DNA of 12,452 nt. It comes from Ilumatobacteraceae bacterium (GTDB lineage: Bacteria; Actinomycetota; Acidimicrobiia; Acidimicrobiales; Ilumatobacteraceae). Made by a program: the position numbers and the translations under genes. This document shows, piece after piece, positions 6,176 through 12,437 of this stretch (positions are counted from its first letter, which is position 1; every line of letters starts with the position of its first letter). The notes under the pieces are model-generated. The model worked only from the letters and a program-made list of their open reading frames with translations. It had not been told where the DNA came from and did not search any database. The stretch spans positions 1-12,452 of the forward strand of contig JANQZQ010000131.1 in assembly GCA_030728545.1 (NCBI GenBank). The letters are read 5' to 3'.

Positions 6176-6889
6176 GTGCCGACAAAAAGAGCTGGGCCGA
6201 CCAAAAAGCGTGTCGCGAAGCCCAAGCGTGTCGCGAAGCCCAAGCGGCCGACCAAGGCTGAACTGGCGACCCACACGCAAACCGTGTTGCGTCACCTGAA
6301 AAAGGACTACCCGATTGCCATCTGTGAACTCACACACGAATCGCCATTTCAGTTGTTGGCGGCCACGATTCTTTCGGCACAGTGCACCGACGCCCGCGTC
6401 AACATGGTGACCCCAGGTTTGTTTGCGGCGTATCCCACAGCAGCCACATTGGCCGAAGCCGACGTGTCGCATGTTGAGCAGTTGGTGCGGTCAACCGGGT
6501 TTTATGGAACCAAAGCCAAGAACTTGATTGGCATGGCCAACGCTGTGATGACACGCTTCGGCGGCGAGGTGCCTTCGGCCATGGAAGATTTGGTCACGCT
6601 GCCTGGCGTTGGTCGCAAAACTGCCAACGTGTTGCGCAGTGTGGCGTTCAAACTTCCTGGCTTGCCGGTCGACACGCATGTGCTGCGGTTGTCTAAACGC
6701 CTCGGCATCACCAAAGAAGTTGATCCCGTCAAAGTCGAGATGCAGCTCAACGCGTTGCTGCCACCCAAAGAGTGGGGCGAATTCAGCCTGCGCCTAATTC
6801 TGCATGGCCGACGCATTTGTGATGCCCGCACACCTAAGTGCGACGAGTGTCGACTCGCTGCCATCTGCCCGTCGAGTCACGCCTCCTAG
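6176..6889 (+). CDS. nth: Endonuclease III (DNA glycosylase/AP lyase)
   Basis: This is 237 residues from GTG 6176. Endonuclease III removes oxidised pyrimidines and nicks at abasic sites in base excision repair. The helix-hairpin-helix LPGVGRKTANVL carries the catalytic Lys (K148), followed by the catalytic Asp (D166) in VDTHV. The [4Fe-4S] loop C-x6-C-x2-C-x5-C is complete at C215, C222, C225 and C231. The core from about residue 28 has normal length. Ahead of it is a strongly basic tail with a repeated KRVAKP unit, encoded by two exact 18-bp DNA repeats. The gene is divergent from mshD, with a TACGGT box 6 nt before the start. The stop codon TAG forms part of a TAGCCT box for the next small gene. 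Confidence 0.95.
   Translation: MPTKRAGPTKKRVAKPKRVAKPKRPTKAELATHTQTVLRHLKKDYPIAICELTHESPFQLLAATILSAQCTDARVNMVTPGLFAAYPTAATLAEADVSHVEQLVRSTGFYGTKAKNLIGMANAVMTRFGGEVPSAMEDLVTLPGVGRKTANVLRSVAFKLPGLPVDTHVLRLSKRLGITKEVDPVKVEMQLNALLPPKEWGEFSLRLILHGRRICDARTPKCDECRLAAICPSSHAS
6206..6241 (+). repeat. 18-bp tandem repeat in the nth N-terminal tail
   Basis: Two identical 18-bp units (6206-6223 and 6224-6241) each encode KRVAKP. A partial third unit (AAGCGG, Lys-Arg) follows. The unit is a multiple of three, so copy-number change would lengthen or shorten the tail without breaking the frame. Confidence 0.9.
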
Positions 6890-6892
6890 CCT
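6887..6892 (+). promoter_or_regulatory. Candidate -10 box (TAGCCT) overlapping the nth stop codon
   Basis: TAGCCT begins with the nth stop codon TAG and is followed by 8 bases and ATG 6901. The same hexamer precedes hisC and the GroES-like gene at nearly the same distance. Confidence 0.35.
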
Positions 6893-6900
6893 TCACCCGC

Positions 6901-7125
6901 ATGTCTGATCGCGATAATGCCAGCGCAGCCGCCGAGCTTGCTGCGCTCGTTGACGCAGTCGAAGCATGTCGGGCGCGCCTCACCGCCTTGGCCGAGCGAC
7001 GCAACGCTGCAGTGCGCATGAAAGAAGACGAAGCCGACTCGCTCTTGATTGCCATCTACGAAGCCGAGCGTGGGCTATCCACCGCGATTCGCCTATTGCA
7101 GCGAGCCACACGCACTGCTCGCTAA
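6901..7125 (+). CDS. Small helical protein of unknown function (74 residues)
   Basis: ATG 6901 opens a 74-residue frame that fills the space between nth and hisC. The protein is rich in Ala, Glu and Arg with a pattern suited to two helices or a short coiled coil (AAAELAALVDAVEACRARL, then EADSLLIAIYEAERGLSTAI). It has one cysteine, no signal peptide and no membrane helix. I do not recognise a family. The codon usage and snug fit between neighbours (11 bp after nth, 13 bp before hisC) support a real gene. The frame stays open upstream as far as 6838, inside nth, but ATG 6901 is favoured because a TAGCCT box lies 8 nt before it. Its role is unknown; a link to histidine synthesis is only positional. 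Confidence 0.65.
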   Translation: MSDRDNASAAAELAALVDAVEACRARLTALAERRNAAVRMKEDEADSLLIAIYEAERGLSTAIRLLQRATRTAR

Positions 7126-7126
7126 G

Positions 7127-7132
7127 TAGCCT
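7127..7132 (+). promoter_or_regulatory. Candidate -10 box (TAGCCT) of the his operon
   Basis: TAGCCT, six bases (TGCGAT), then GTG 7139 of hisC. The TAG is in frame with hisC, so translation cannot start upstream, and no Shine-Dalgarno sequence fits between them. This is the clearest case in the window for a leaderless start. No convincing -35 element is seen, and no attenuator or leader peptide could lie downstream of this promoter. Confidence 0.5.
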
Positions 7133-7138
7133 TGCGAT

Positions 7139-8224
7139 GTGAATCGCTACCCGAAGCGCGACGATTTGCGTGCCATGTCGGGTTATCACTCGCCACAGGT
7201 GTCAGTAAAAGTGCGACTCAACACCAACGAGTCGCCCATTGCGCCACCTGCTGAATTTTTACAAGCCCTTGCCGCAGCAGTCGGCGATGTGCGCTGGAAC
7301 CGTTACCCCGATCGTGCGGCACTTGAGTTGCGCACTGCCATCGGTGCGTTGCATGGCGTGGGGGCTGACAACATTTTTGTTGGCAACGGCAGCAACGAAG
7401 TGTTGCAAGCCGTGCTCTTGGCCTATAGCGGTGCGGGTCGCACGGTGGCCACGTTTGAACCCACGTACCAACTGCACGCCCACATCGCACGCATCACAGG
7501 CGCCACGGTGGTGAGCGGGCGTCGCGACGCCAACTTTATGCTGCAAGCCGACGAAGTGCAGCGCGTGCTGAGCACCCATGCCCCACACGTGACGTTTTTG
7601 TGTTCGCCCAACAACCCGACCGGCATGGCCGAAGACCCAGCGCTCATCCAAAGCACCATCGACAATGCTCCGGGCATCGTGGTGGTCGACGAGGCGTATG
7701 CCCAGTTCTCGCCCCACACCGCACTCTCCTATATAAATGAAGACTCCCGCGTGGCGGTGAGTCGCACGTTTTCTAAAACATGGTCAATGGCCGCTGCTCG
7801 CTTGGGTTATGTGGTGGGCCCCAATTGGATGATCGAAGACCTCGAAGTGGTCACGCTCCCGTATCACCTCGATGCACTCAAGCAGCGAGCCGGCATCATC
7901 GCGTTGCAGTTTTTGCAACACATGGAGCACGGCGTGCAGGCAGTGGTGGCCGAACGCGAGCGGCTCATTGCTGCGATGCAGACCATGCCGCTTACCGTGT
8001 GGCCAAGTCAGGCCAACTTCATCTTGTTCCGCCCGAATAAGGCGGCTGCGGCAGGAAATTCGGCTAACGCCGTGTGGCAGGCATTGCTGGATGGGGGTGT
8101 GTTGGTGCGCGACTGTTCGTCGTGGGACGGTCTCGACAACTGCCTGCGGGTCACGGTGGGCACGGCCAGTGAAAACGACGCCTTCTTGGTGGCGTTGCGC
8201 AGCGCACTATCGGCGCGAGACTAG
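7139..8224 (+). CDS. hisC: Histidinol-phosphate aminotransferase
   Basis: This is 361 residues, normal for HisC, a PLP-dependent fold type I enzyme that converts imidazole acetol phosphate and glutamate to histidinol phosphate. Visible motifs: RLNTNESPIAPP near the N-terminus, NRYPDRAALELR, VGNGSNEVLQ (PLP phosphate region), CSPNNPTGM, VVVDEAYAQF, and the Schiff-base lysine in SRTFSKTWSMAAARLGY. The C-terminal arginine site is in NCLRVTVG. GTG 7139 is fixed by an in-frame TAG 12 bases upstream. It is the first gene of hisC-hisB-hisH-hisA-hisF and is followed by hisB after 5 bases. HisC homologues can include aromatic aminotransferases, but the operon makes HisC firm. Confidence 0.96.
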   Translation: MNRYPKRDDLRAMSGYHSPQVSVKVRLNTNESPIAPPAEFLQALAAAVGDVRWNRYPDRAALELRTAIGALHGVGADNIFVGNGSNEVLQAVLLAYSGAGRTVATFEPTYQLHAHIARITGATVVSGRRDANFMLQADEVQRVLSTHAPHVTFLCSPNNPTGMAEDPALIQSTIDNAPGIVVVDEAYAQFSPHTALSYINEDSRVAVSRTFSKTWSMAAARLGYVVGPNWMIEDLEVVTLPYHLDALKQRAGIIALQFLQHMEHGVQAVVAERERLIAAMQTMPLTVWPSQANFILFRPNKAAAAGNSANAVWQALLDGGVLVRDCSSWDGLDNCLRVTVGTASENDAFLVALRSALSARD

Positions 8225-8229
8225 AAGCC

Positions 8230-8820
8230 ATGGCCCGTTCTGCCCGGCGTTCACGCGCCACCAAAGAAACCTCGGTTGATGTCTTCATCGATCTTGACGG
8301 CCCAGCATCAACCAGCATCGACACGGGCATTCCATTTTTTGACCACATGCTCGACCAACTTGGCAAGCACGGTGGGTTTCACCTCGAAGTTAAAGCCAAG
8401 GGCGACTTGCACATCGACACCCACCACACCATCGAAGATGTTTCCATCAGCCTGGGTGAAGCGTTTCGCGAAGCCCTCGGCGACAAAGCCGGCATTCGTC
8501 GGTTTGCCAGTGGCGCGTTTCCGCTTGATGAAGCGCTCATCGAAATAGCGCTCGATCTGAGCGGTCGACCGTTTGTGGCATTTCAGGTGGCGATGCCCGA
8601 GAGCCTGCCCCTTGGCAACCCAGCGTTCGACCCGCAACTAGCCGAGCACGCCGTGTCGTCGTTTGCCACCGCGGCTGCAATCACCTTGCATGTCAACAAG
8701 CGGGCTGGCACCAACGTGCACCACATCATCGAAGCCACCTTCAAGGGTTTGGCGCGTTGCCTGCGTGATGCAGTGCGTGTCGAGTCGGCAGGGGTGCCGT
8801 CGACCAAAGGAACACTCTGA
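8230..8820 (+). CDS. hisB: Imidazoleglycerol-phosphate dehydratase
   Basis: This is 196 residues, a monofunctional IGPD (no histidinol phosphatase domain). It dehydrates imidazole glycerol phosphate to imidazole acetol phosphate at a di-manganese site. The His-rich metal motifs are present in duplicate order: FFDHMLDQLGKHGGF, DTHHTIEDVSISLGEA, then LAEHAVSSFATAA and NVHHIIEATFKGLARCLRDAV. Start ATG lies 5 bases after hisC with only a weak AGAAG upstream, so it probably depends on translation from hisC. The stop codon overlaps the hisH start by one base (TGATG). Confidence 0.97.
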   Translation: MARSARRSRATKETSVDVFIDLDGPASTSIDTGIPFFDHMLDQLGKHGGFHLEVKAKGDLHIDTHHTIEDVSISLGEAFREALGDKAGIRRFASGAFPLDEALIEIALDLSGRPFVAFQVAMPESLPLGNPAFDPQLAEHAVSSFATAAAITLHVNKRAGTNVHHIIEATFKGLARCLRDAVRVESAGVPSTKGTL

Positions 8821-9464
8821 TGTCAACACCGCTCGTTGCGGTGCTTGATTACGGCATCGGCAACTTGCGCTCGGCGCAAAAGGCGCTGCAAAAAGTTGGG
8901 GCCGATGCGCGCCTCACGAGCGATGCCGCACTCATTCGCGATGCGCACGCCGCGGTGTTGCCTGGTGTCGGCAATTTTGGCGCTTGCATGCAAGCAGTGC
9001 GCGCCGCAGGTCTTGAAGACTTGGTATTAGAACGAGTCGCGGGCACCAAACCGTTTCTGGGCATTTGTGTTGGAATGCAAATGTTGTTCAGCGAAAGCGA
9101 AGAGAGCCCGGGTGTTAGTGGCCTCAATGTGGTGCCAGGCGTGGTGCGCTATTTGCCACCAACGGTGAAGCGGCCGCAAATGCAATGGAACCAGTTGCAA
9201 CTGCGGGCCACGCCAGGCTCGAACATTGACCCGCTGTTTGCATCGCTGCCTGCCGAACCATGGATGTATTTCGTGCACTCATTGCACGGCGTGCCCACTG
9301 ATGCGTCGTGCATCGTGGCCACTGCCGACTATGGCTGCGAGGTGACTGCTGCTGTGCGAGTCGGCAACGTGTTTGCCGTGCAATTTCACCCTGAAAAATC
9401 GGCATCCGACGGCTTGGCACTGCTGCGCAACTTTGTTGACGCCGCACGCTTAGTTGCTGCCTAG
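8820..9464 (+). CDS. hisH: Imidazole glycerol phosphate synthase, glutaminase subunit
   Basis: This is 214 residues, a class I glutamine amidotransferase that feeds ammonia to HisF. The nucleophile is C83 in GICVGMQ; the His and Glu of the triad are H190 and E192 in FHPEKS. VLPGVGNFG at 47-54 is the oxyanion-side loop. The stretch usually written MGWN reads MQWN here (121-124), a substitution of Gly by Gln in a normally well kept motif. ATG overlaps the hisB stop by one base, and AAGGA 8 bases upstream, inside hisB, is one of the few good Shine-Dalgarno sequences in the window. Confidence 0.97.
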   Translation: MSTPLVAVLDYGIGNLRSAQKALQKVGADARLTSDAALIRDAHAAVLPGVGNFGACMQAVRAAGLEDLVLERVAGTKPFLGICVGMQMLFSESEESPGVSGLNVVPGVVRYLPPTVKRPQMQWNQLQLRATPGSNIDPLFASLPAEPWMYFVHSLHGVPTDASCIVATADYGCEVTAAVRVGNVFAVQFHPEKSASDGLALLRNFVDAARLVAA

Positions 9465-9471
9465 CGCCACG

Positions 9472-10182
9472 ATGGAGTTGTATCCCGCCATCGATCTGCG
9501 GGGTGGTCGCGTGGTGCGGCTCGAACAAGGCGACTTTGCACGCGAGCGCGACTATGGCACCGACCCTCTCACGGTGGCCCAGCAATTTGCCGACGACGGC
9601 GCGGTGTGGCTGCACATCGTCGACCTTGATGCAGCCAAAGGCGACGGCAACAACCGGGCCGTGGTGCAACACATTGCGCGCAGCCTGGGGCAACGCATGC
9701 GTGTGCAAACCGGTGGTGGGGTGCGCAGTGTGGACGACGCCCAACAGTTGGCCGATGCCGGCGTGGCTCGAGTCGTGATGGGTTCAGCGGCCGTGCGCGA
9801 CCCGCAACTGGTGGATGCCGTGGCGCAAATTGTCGACGTGGCTGTGGGTTTAGATCACCGTAACGGTGAAGTTGCCACCGACGGATGGTTGCGTGGTTCA
9901 ACTCTCACGCTCAGCACCGCAGTCACGCAGTACCCGGCGGCAGCCGCTTTTGTGATTACCGACATTTCGCGCGACGGCATGCTCGCTGGCCCCGACGTCG
10001 AGGGCTTGCGCCACATTGCCACGCTGTCGAGCACACCAATCATTGCCAGCGGTGGCGTGGCTGCACTCACCGACTTGCGTCAGTTGCGCGACGTGCGCAG
10101 CCTGGCGGGGGTCATCGTGGGCAAAGCGTTGTACGAAGGTCGCTTCACCACACGCGAAGCACTGAAAGCGTTGCAAGCATGA
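9472..10182 (+). CDS. hisA: ProFAR isomerase HisA (possibly bifunctional PriA)
   Basis: This is 236 residues from ATG 9472, a TIM barrel that isomerises ProFAR to PRFAR. The catalytic aspartates are D8 (PAIDLRGG) and the Asp in ITDISRDGML. The phosphate-binding loops TGGGVRS and ASGGV are present. In actinobacteria that lack trpF, the HisA homologue (PriA) also isomerises phosphoribosyl anthranilate. From sequence alone I cannot tell which this is; GLDHRN and GWLRG resemble but do not equal the PriA segments I remember. A TTG further upstream in frame (9454) would overlap hisH; ATG 9472 begins directly at the conserved ELYPAIDLR. It overlaps hisF by four bases (ATGA). Confidence 0.95.
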   Translation: MELYPAIDLRGGRVVRLEQGDFARERDYGTDPLTVAQQFADDGAVWLHIVDLDAAKGDGNNRAVVQHIARSLGQRMRVQTGGGVRSVDDAQQLADAGVARVVMGSAAVRDPQLVDAVAQIVDVAVGLDHRNGEVATDGWLRGSTLTLSTAVTQYPAAAAFVITDISRDGMLAGPDVEGLRHIATLSSTPIIASGGVAALTDLRQLRDVRSLAGVIVGKALYEGRFTTREALKALQA

Positions 10183-10979
10183 ACGCGGCACACGCCGGTA
10201 GTGGTGGCGATCGCGCGCGCGGTTTCACGGTGGCGCGCGTGATTCCGTGCCTTGATGTGACTGCGGGGCGAGTGGTGAAAGGTGTGAACTTTGTCGGGTT
10301 GCGCGACGCCGGCGACCCAGTCGAATTGGCAACTCGTTACGACGCCGAAGGTGCCGACGAAGTGGTGTTTTTGGATATCACGGCATCCAGCGATGAGCGC
10401 CACACGATGGTGGATGTCGTAACACGAGCTGCTGAACAATTATTCATACCACTCACTGTTGGTGGGGGCGTGCGCGACGCAGCCTCAGCGCGCCAACTGC
10501 TGCGTGCCGGCGCCGACAAAGTGAGCGTCAACACTGCAGCTGTGCAGCGCCCCGAACTCATCCAAGAAATTTCCGCTGCTTTCGGCAACCAGTGTGTGGT
10601 GTGTGCGATTGATGCAAAGCACACTGCCAATGGCTACGAGGTGTTTGTGCACGGCGGCCGAACCGCAACAGGCATCGATGCGCGAACCTGGGCACAGCAA
10701 TCCGTGGCACTGGGGGCTGGTGAAATTCTGCTTACGTCGATGGATCGCGACGGCACGCGAGAAGGTTTTGATCTGCAACTGACGCGAGCGATTGTCGACG
10801 CCGTAGATGTGCCTGTCATTGCCAGTGGCGGTGTGGGAACCCTTGATCACCTTGCTGATGGTGTGCTCGTGGGTGGTGCCGACGCAGTGCTGGCTGCATC
10901 GATTTTTCACTTTGGCGAATTCACGGTGGCGCAAGCCAAGGCAGCGATGGCTGCCCGTGGCATAAGCGTTCGTCAGTAG
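10179..10979 (+). CDS. hisF: Imidazole glycerol phosphate synthase, cyclase subunit
   Basis: This is 266 residues. HisF takes ammonia from HisH and converts PRFAR to IGP and AICAR. The catalytic aspartates are D26 (IPCLDVTAGRVVKGVNF) and D145 (CAIDAKH), equivalent to D11 and D130 of the Thermotoga enzyme. The phosphate loops TVGGGVRD and ASGGVG are present. The N-terminus is about 15 residues longer than in Thermotoga (MNAAHAGSGGDRARGF). ATG overlaps the hisA stop as ATGA. The stop codon TAG begins a TAGCCT box that precedes the next gene. An upstream continuation of this frame through hisA is only a shadow. Confidence 0.97.
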   Translation: MNAAHAGSGGDRARGFTVARVIPCLDVTAGRVVKGVNFVGLRDAGDPVELATRYDAEGADEVVFLDITASSDERHTMVDVVTRAAEQLFIPLTVGGGVRDAASARQLLRAGADKVSVNTAAVQRPELIQEISAAFGNQCVVCAIDAKHTANGYEVFVHGGRTATGIDARTWAQQSVALGAGEILLTSMDRDGTREGFDLQLTRAIVDAVDVPVIASGGVGTLDHLADGVLVGGADAVLAASIFHFGEFTVAQAKAAMAARGISVRQ

Positions 10980-10982
10980 CCT
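10977..10982 (+). promoter_or_regulatory. Candidate -10 box (TAGCCT) overlapping the hisF stop codon
   Basis: TAGCCT begins with the hisF stop codon, is followed by 7 bases and then ATG 10990. It could give the GroES-like gene and trpE their own leaderless transcript separate from the his genes. Confidence 0.4.
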
Positions 10983-10989
10983 GACCCAA

Positions 10990-11313
10990 ATGTCGGGCGA
11001 CGAAAAACTTCCGATCAGCATGCTGAATGATCGTTTGTTGGTGAAGATCCCAGTGAATGACGGCGACCGCCGCTCGGGTGGTGGCATCTTGATTCCTGCC
11101 ACCGCGCAAGTGGCCAAACGACTGGTGTGGGCCGAAGTCGTTGCCCTCGGCCAAACCGTGCGGGCCGCCGAAGTGGGCGACCGGGTGCTCTTTAGCCCCG
11201 ATGATCGATACGAAGTCGAAGTCGGCGGAATTGACTACATCATGTTGCGCGAGCGCGACCTGCATGCCGTTGCTGCTTCGCGCATCGAGGCAAGCACCGG
11301 CTTGTACCTCTGA
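10990..11313 (+). CDS. GroES-like cochaperonin, actinobacterial second type
   Basis: This is 107 residues. The Cpn10 fold is clear: ISMLNDRLLVKI (first strand), a mobile loop RRSGGGILIPATAQ with the hydrophobic ILI tripeptide that docks on GroEL, WAEVVALG, the VGDRVLF motif (62-68), and YIMLRERDLHAV (83-94). Classical GroES is about 97 residues; this one has an acidic, charged start and ends in ASTGLYL. I recall this C-terminal signature from a second actinobacterial GroES-like family, distinct from the GroES partner encoded with groEL; that is from memory. No groEL follows here. It sits 10 bases after hisF and 8 bases before trpE, with a TAGCCT box 7 nt upstream. It probably acts as a cochaperonin, but its client and partner are unknown. 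Confidence 0.88.
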   Translation: MSGDEKLPISMLNDRLLVKIPVNDGDRRSGGGILIPATAQVAKRLVWAEVVALGQTVRAAEVGDRVLFSPDDRYEVEVGGIDYIMLRERDLHAVAASRIEASTGLYL

Positions 11314-11321
11314 GTTTGACG

Positions 11322-12437
11322 ATGCGCATTTCACCGACTCGCGAAGAATTTCGCACGCTCGCCACGCAATTTGGTGTGGTGCCGGTGTGGGCCGAAGTGC
11401 TGGCAGATCGCCACACGCCCGTGAGTGCATTCTTGGCTCTCGTCGGCGATCAACCGGGCTTTTTGCTCGAGTCGGTCGAGCACGGTGAACGTTGGGCGCG
11501 ATTCAGTTTTGTTGGTTGTCGACCACGTGCCGAAATTTCGTTGGTCGACGGCAAGGTGCGAGTGAGTGGTGCAGTGCCCGCATCGGTGCCACGCGACAAA
11601 GGTTTTCTGGCGGCTCTCGAAGCAATGTTGGCAGCGCATCGCGCACCGGTGATGCCCGAGTTGCCACCGCTGCAAGGCGGAATGATCGGCCATATCGGCT
11701 ACGACATTGTGCGCGAAATTGAGCATCTGCCCAACAGCCCGTCTAGCGATCGCAGTGTGCCTGATGCGGTCATGTCGATGATTGGGTCGCTGGCCGCGTT
11801 TGATCACTGGCGACAGCGCGCGTATCTGATCGAAAGTGTGCCGACACTGGGTTTAGATGCCCAGGCCGTGGATGCGGCGTATGACCAAGCGGTGGTGGCT
11901 GTGCAACGCATGACCCGCGATTTGTCGCAAGCCATAGCCAGCGATGTGGTCGAGCCGCCATCCAGTACTGACACTGCTGCCGGCGCTAATACTCCGATCG
12001 GCTCATTGTCGTCGTCGCTGCCCAACGGTCGATACCAAGATGCCGTGCGGGTGGCCAAAGAACACATTTTGGCTGGCGACATTTTTCAAGTGGTGTTGTC
12101 GCAGCGCTTCGATGTGCAACTCGACGCCGACCCGTTTGACTTTTACCGCGTCTTGCGCCAGATCAACCCCAGCCCGTATATGTATTTCGTGCGCCACGAG
12201 TCGTTGACAATTGCCGGCAGCTCACCCGAGCCACTCGTACAAGTGCGCGACGGCCGCGTCATCAGTCGCCCAATTGCTGGCACTCGCAAACGTGGTCGCG
12301 ATGACGAACACGACCGGCGTCTGGCTGGCGAGTTGCGCGAAAACCCCAAAGAGCGCGCCGAGCATGTGATGCTTGTTGACTTGGCGCGCAATGATGTTGG
12401 TCGTGTTTCCAAGTTTGGCACTGTTTTATTTTATTAA
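11322..12437 (+). CDS. trpE: Anthranilate synthase component I, 3'-truncated
   Basis: TrpE converts chorismate to anthranilate with ammonia from TrpG, the first committed step to tryptophan. From ATG 11322 this is 371 residues, against about 500 for a full TrpE. The N-terminal regulatory domain has the LLES tryptophan-binding motif (48-51) in GFLLESVEHGERWARFSFVG. The chorismate-binding domain is recognisable from about 235: GDIFQVVLSQRF, NPSPYMYFV, SSPEPLV, RPIAGTRKRG, ELRENPKERAEHVMLVDLARNDVGRVSKFGTV. After FGTV the expected continuation (a VDEL..ERYSHVMH-like segment) is missing; the frame reads LFY and stops. The chorismate-site residues that should follow are lost, so the product as written would be inactive. 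TTG 11316 is an alternative start. It follows the GroES-like gene by 8 bases. Confidence 0.93.
   Translation: MRISPTREEFRTLATQFGVVPVWAEVLADRHTPVSAFLALVGDQPGFLLESVEHGERWARFSFVGCRPRAEISLVDGKVRVSGAVPASVPRDKGFLAALEAMLAAHRAPVMPELPPLQGGMIGHIGYDIVREIEHLPNSPSSDRSVPDAVMSMIGSLAAFDHWRQRAYLIESVPTLGLDAQAVDAAYDQAVVAVQRMTRDLSQAIASDVVEPPSSTDTAAGANTPIGSLSSSLPNGRYQDAVRVAKEHILAGDIFQVVLSQRFDVQLDADPFDFYRVLRQINPSPYMYFVRHESLTIAGSSPEPLVQVRDGRVISRPIAGTRKRGRDDEHDRRLAGELRENPKERAEHVMLVDLARNDVGRVSKFGTVLFY

Noticed and set aside
7127..7138. A histidine leader peptide or attenuator ahead of hisC
   Set aside because: No run of His codons and no room: the previous gene ends 13 bases before hisC and no competing hairpins are visible.
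9885..10178. In-frame upstream extension of hisF through hisA (about 98 codons)
   Set aside because: The extra residues have no HisF similarity and lie over conserved hisA coding sequence. ATG 10179 with ATGA overlap is the natural start.
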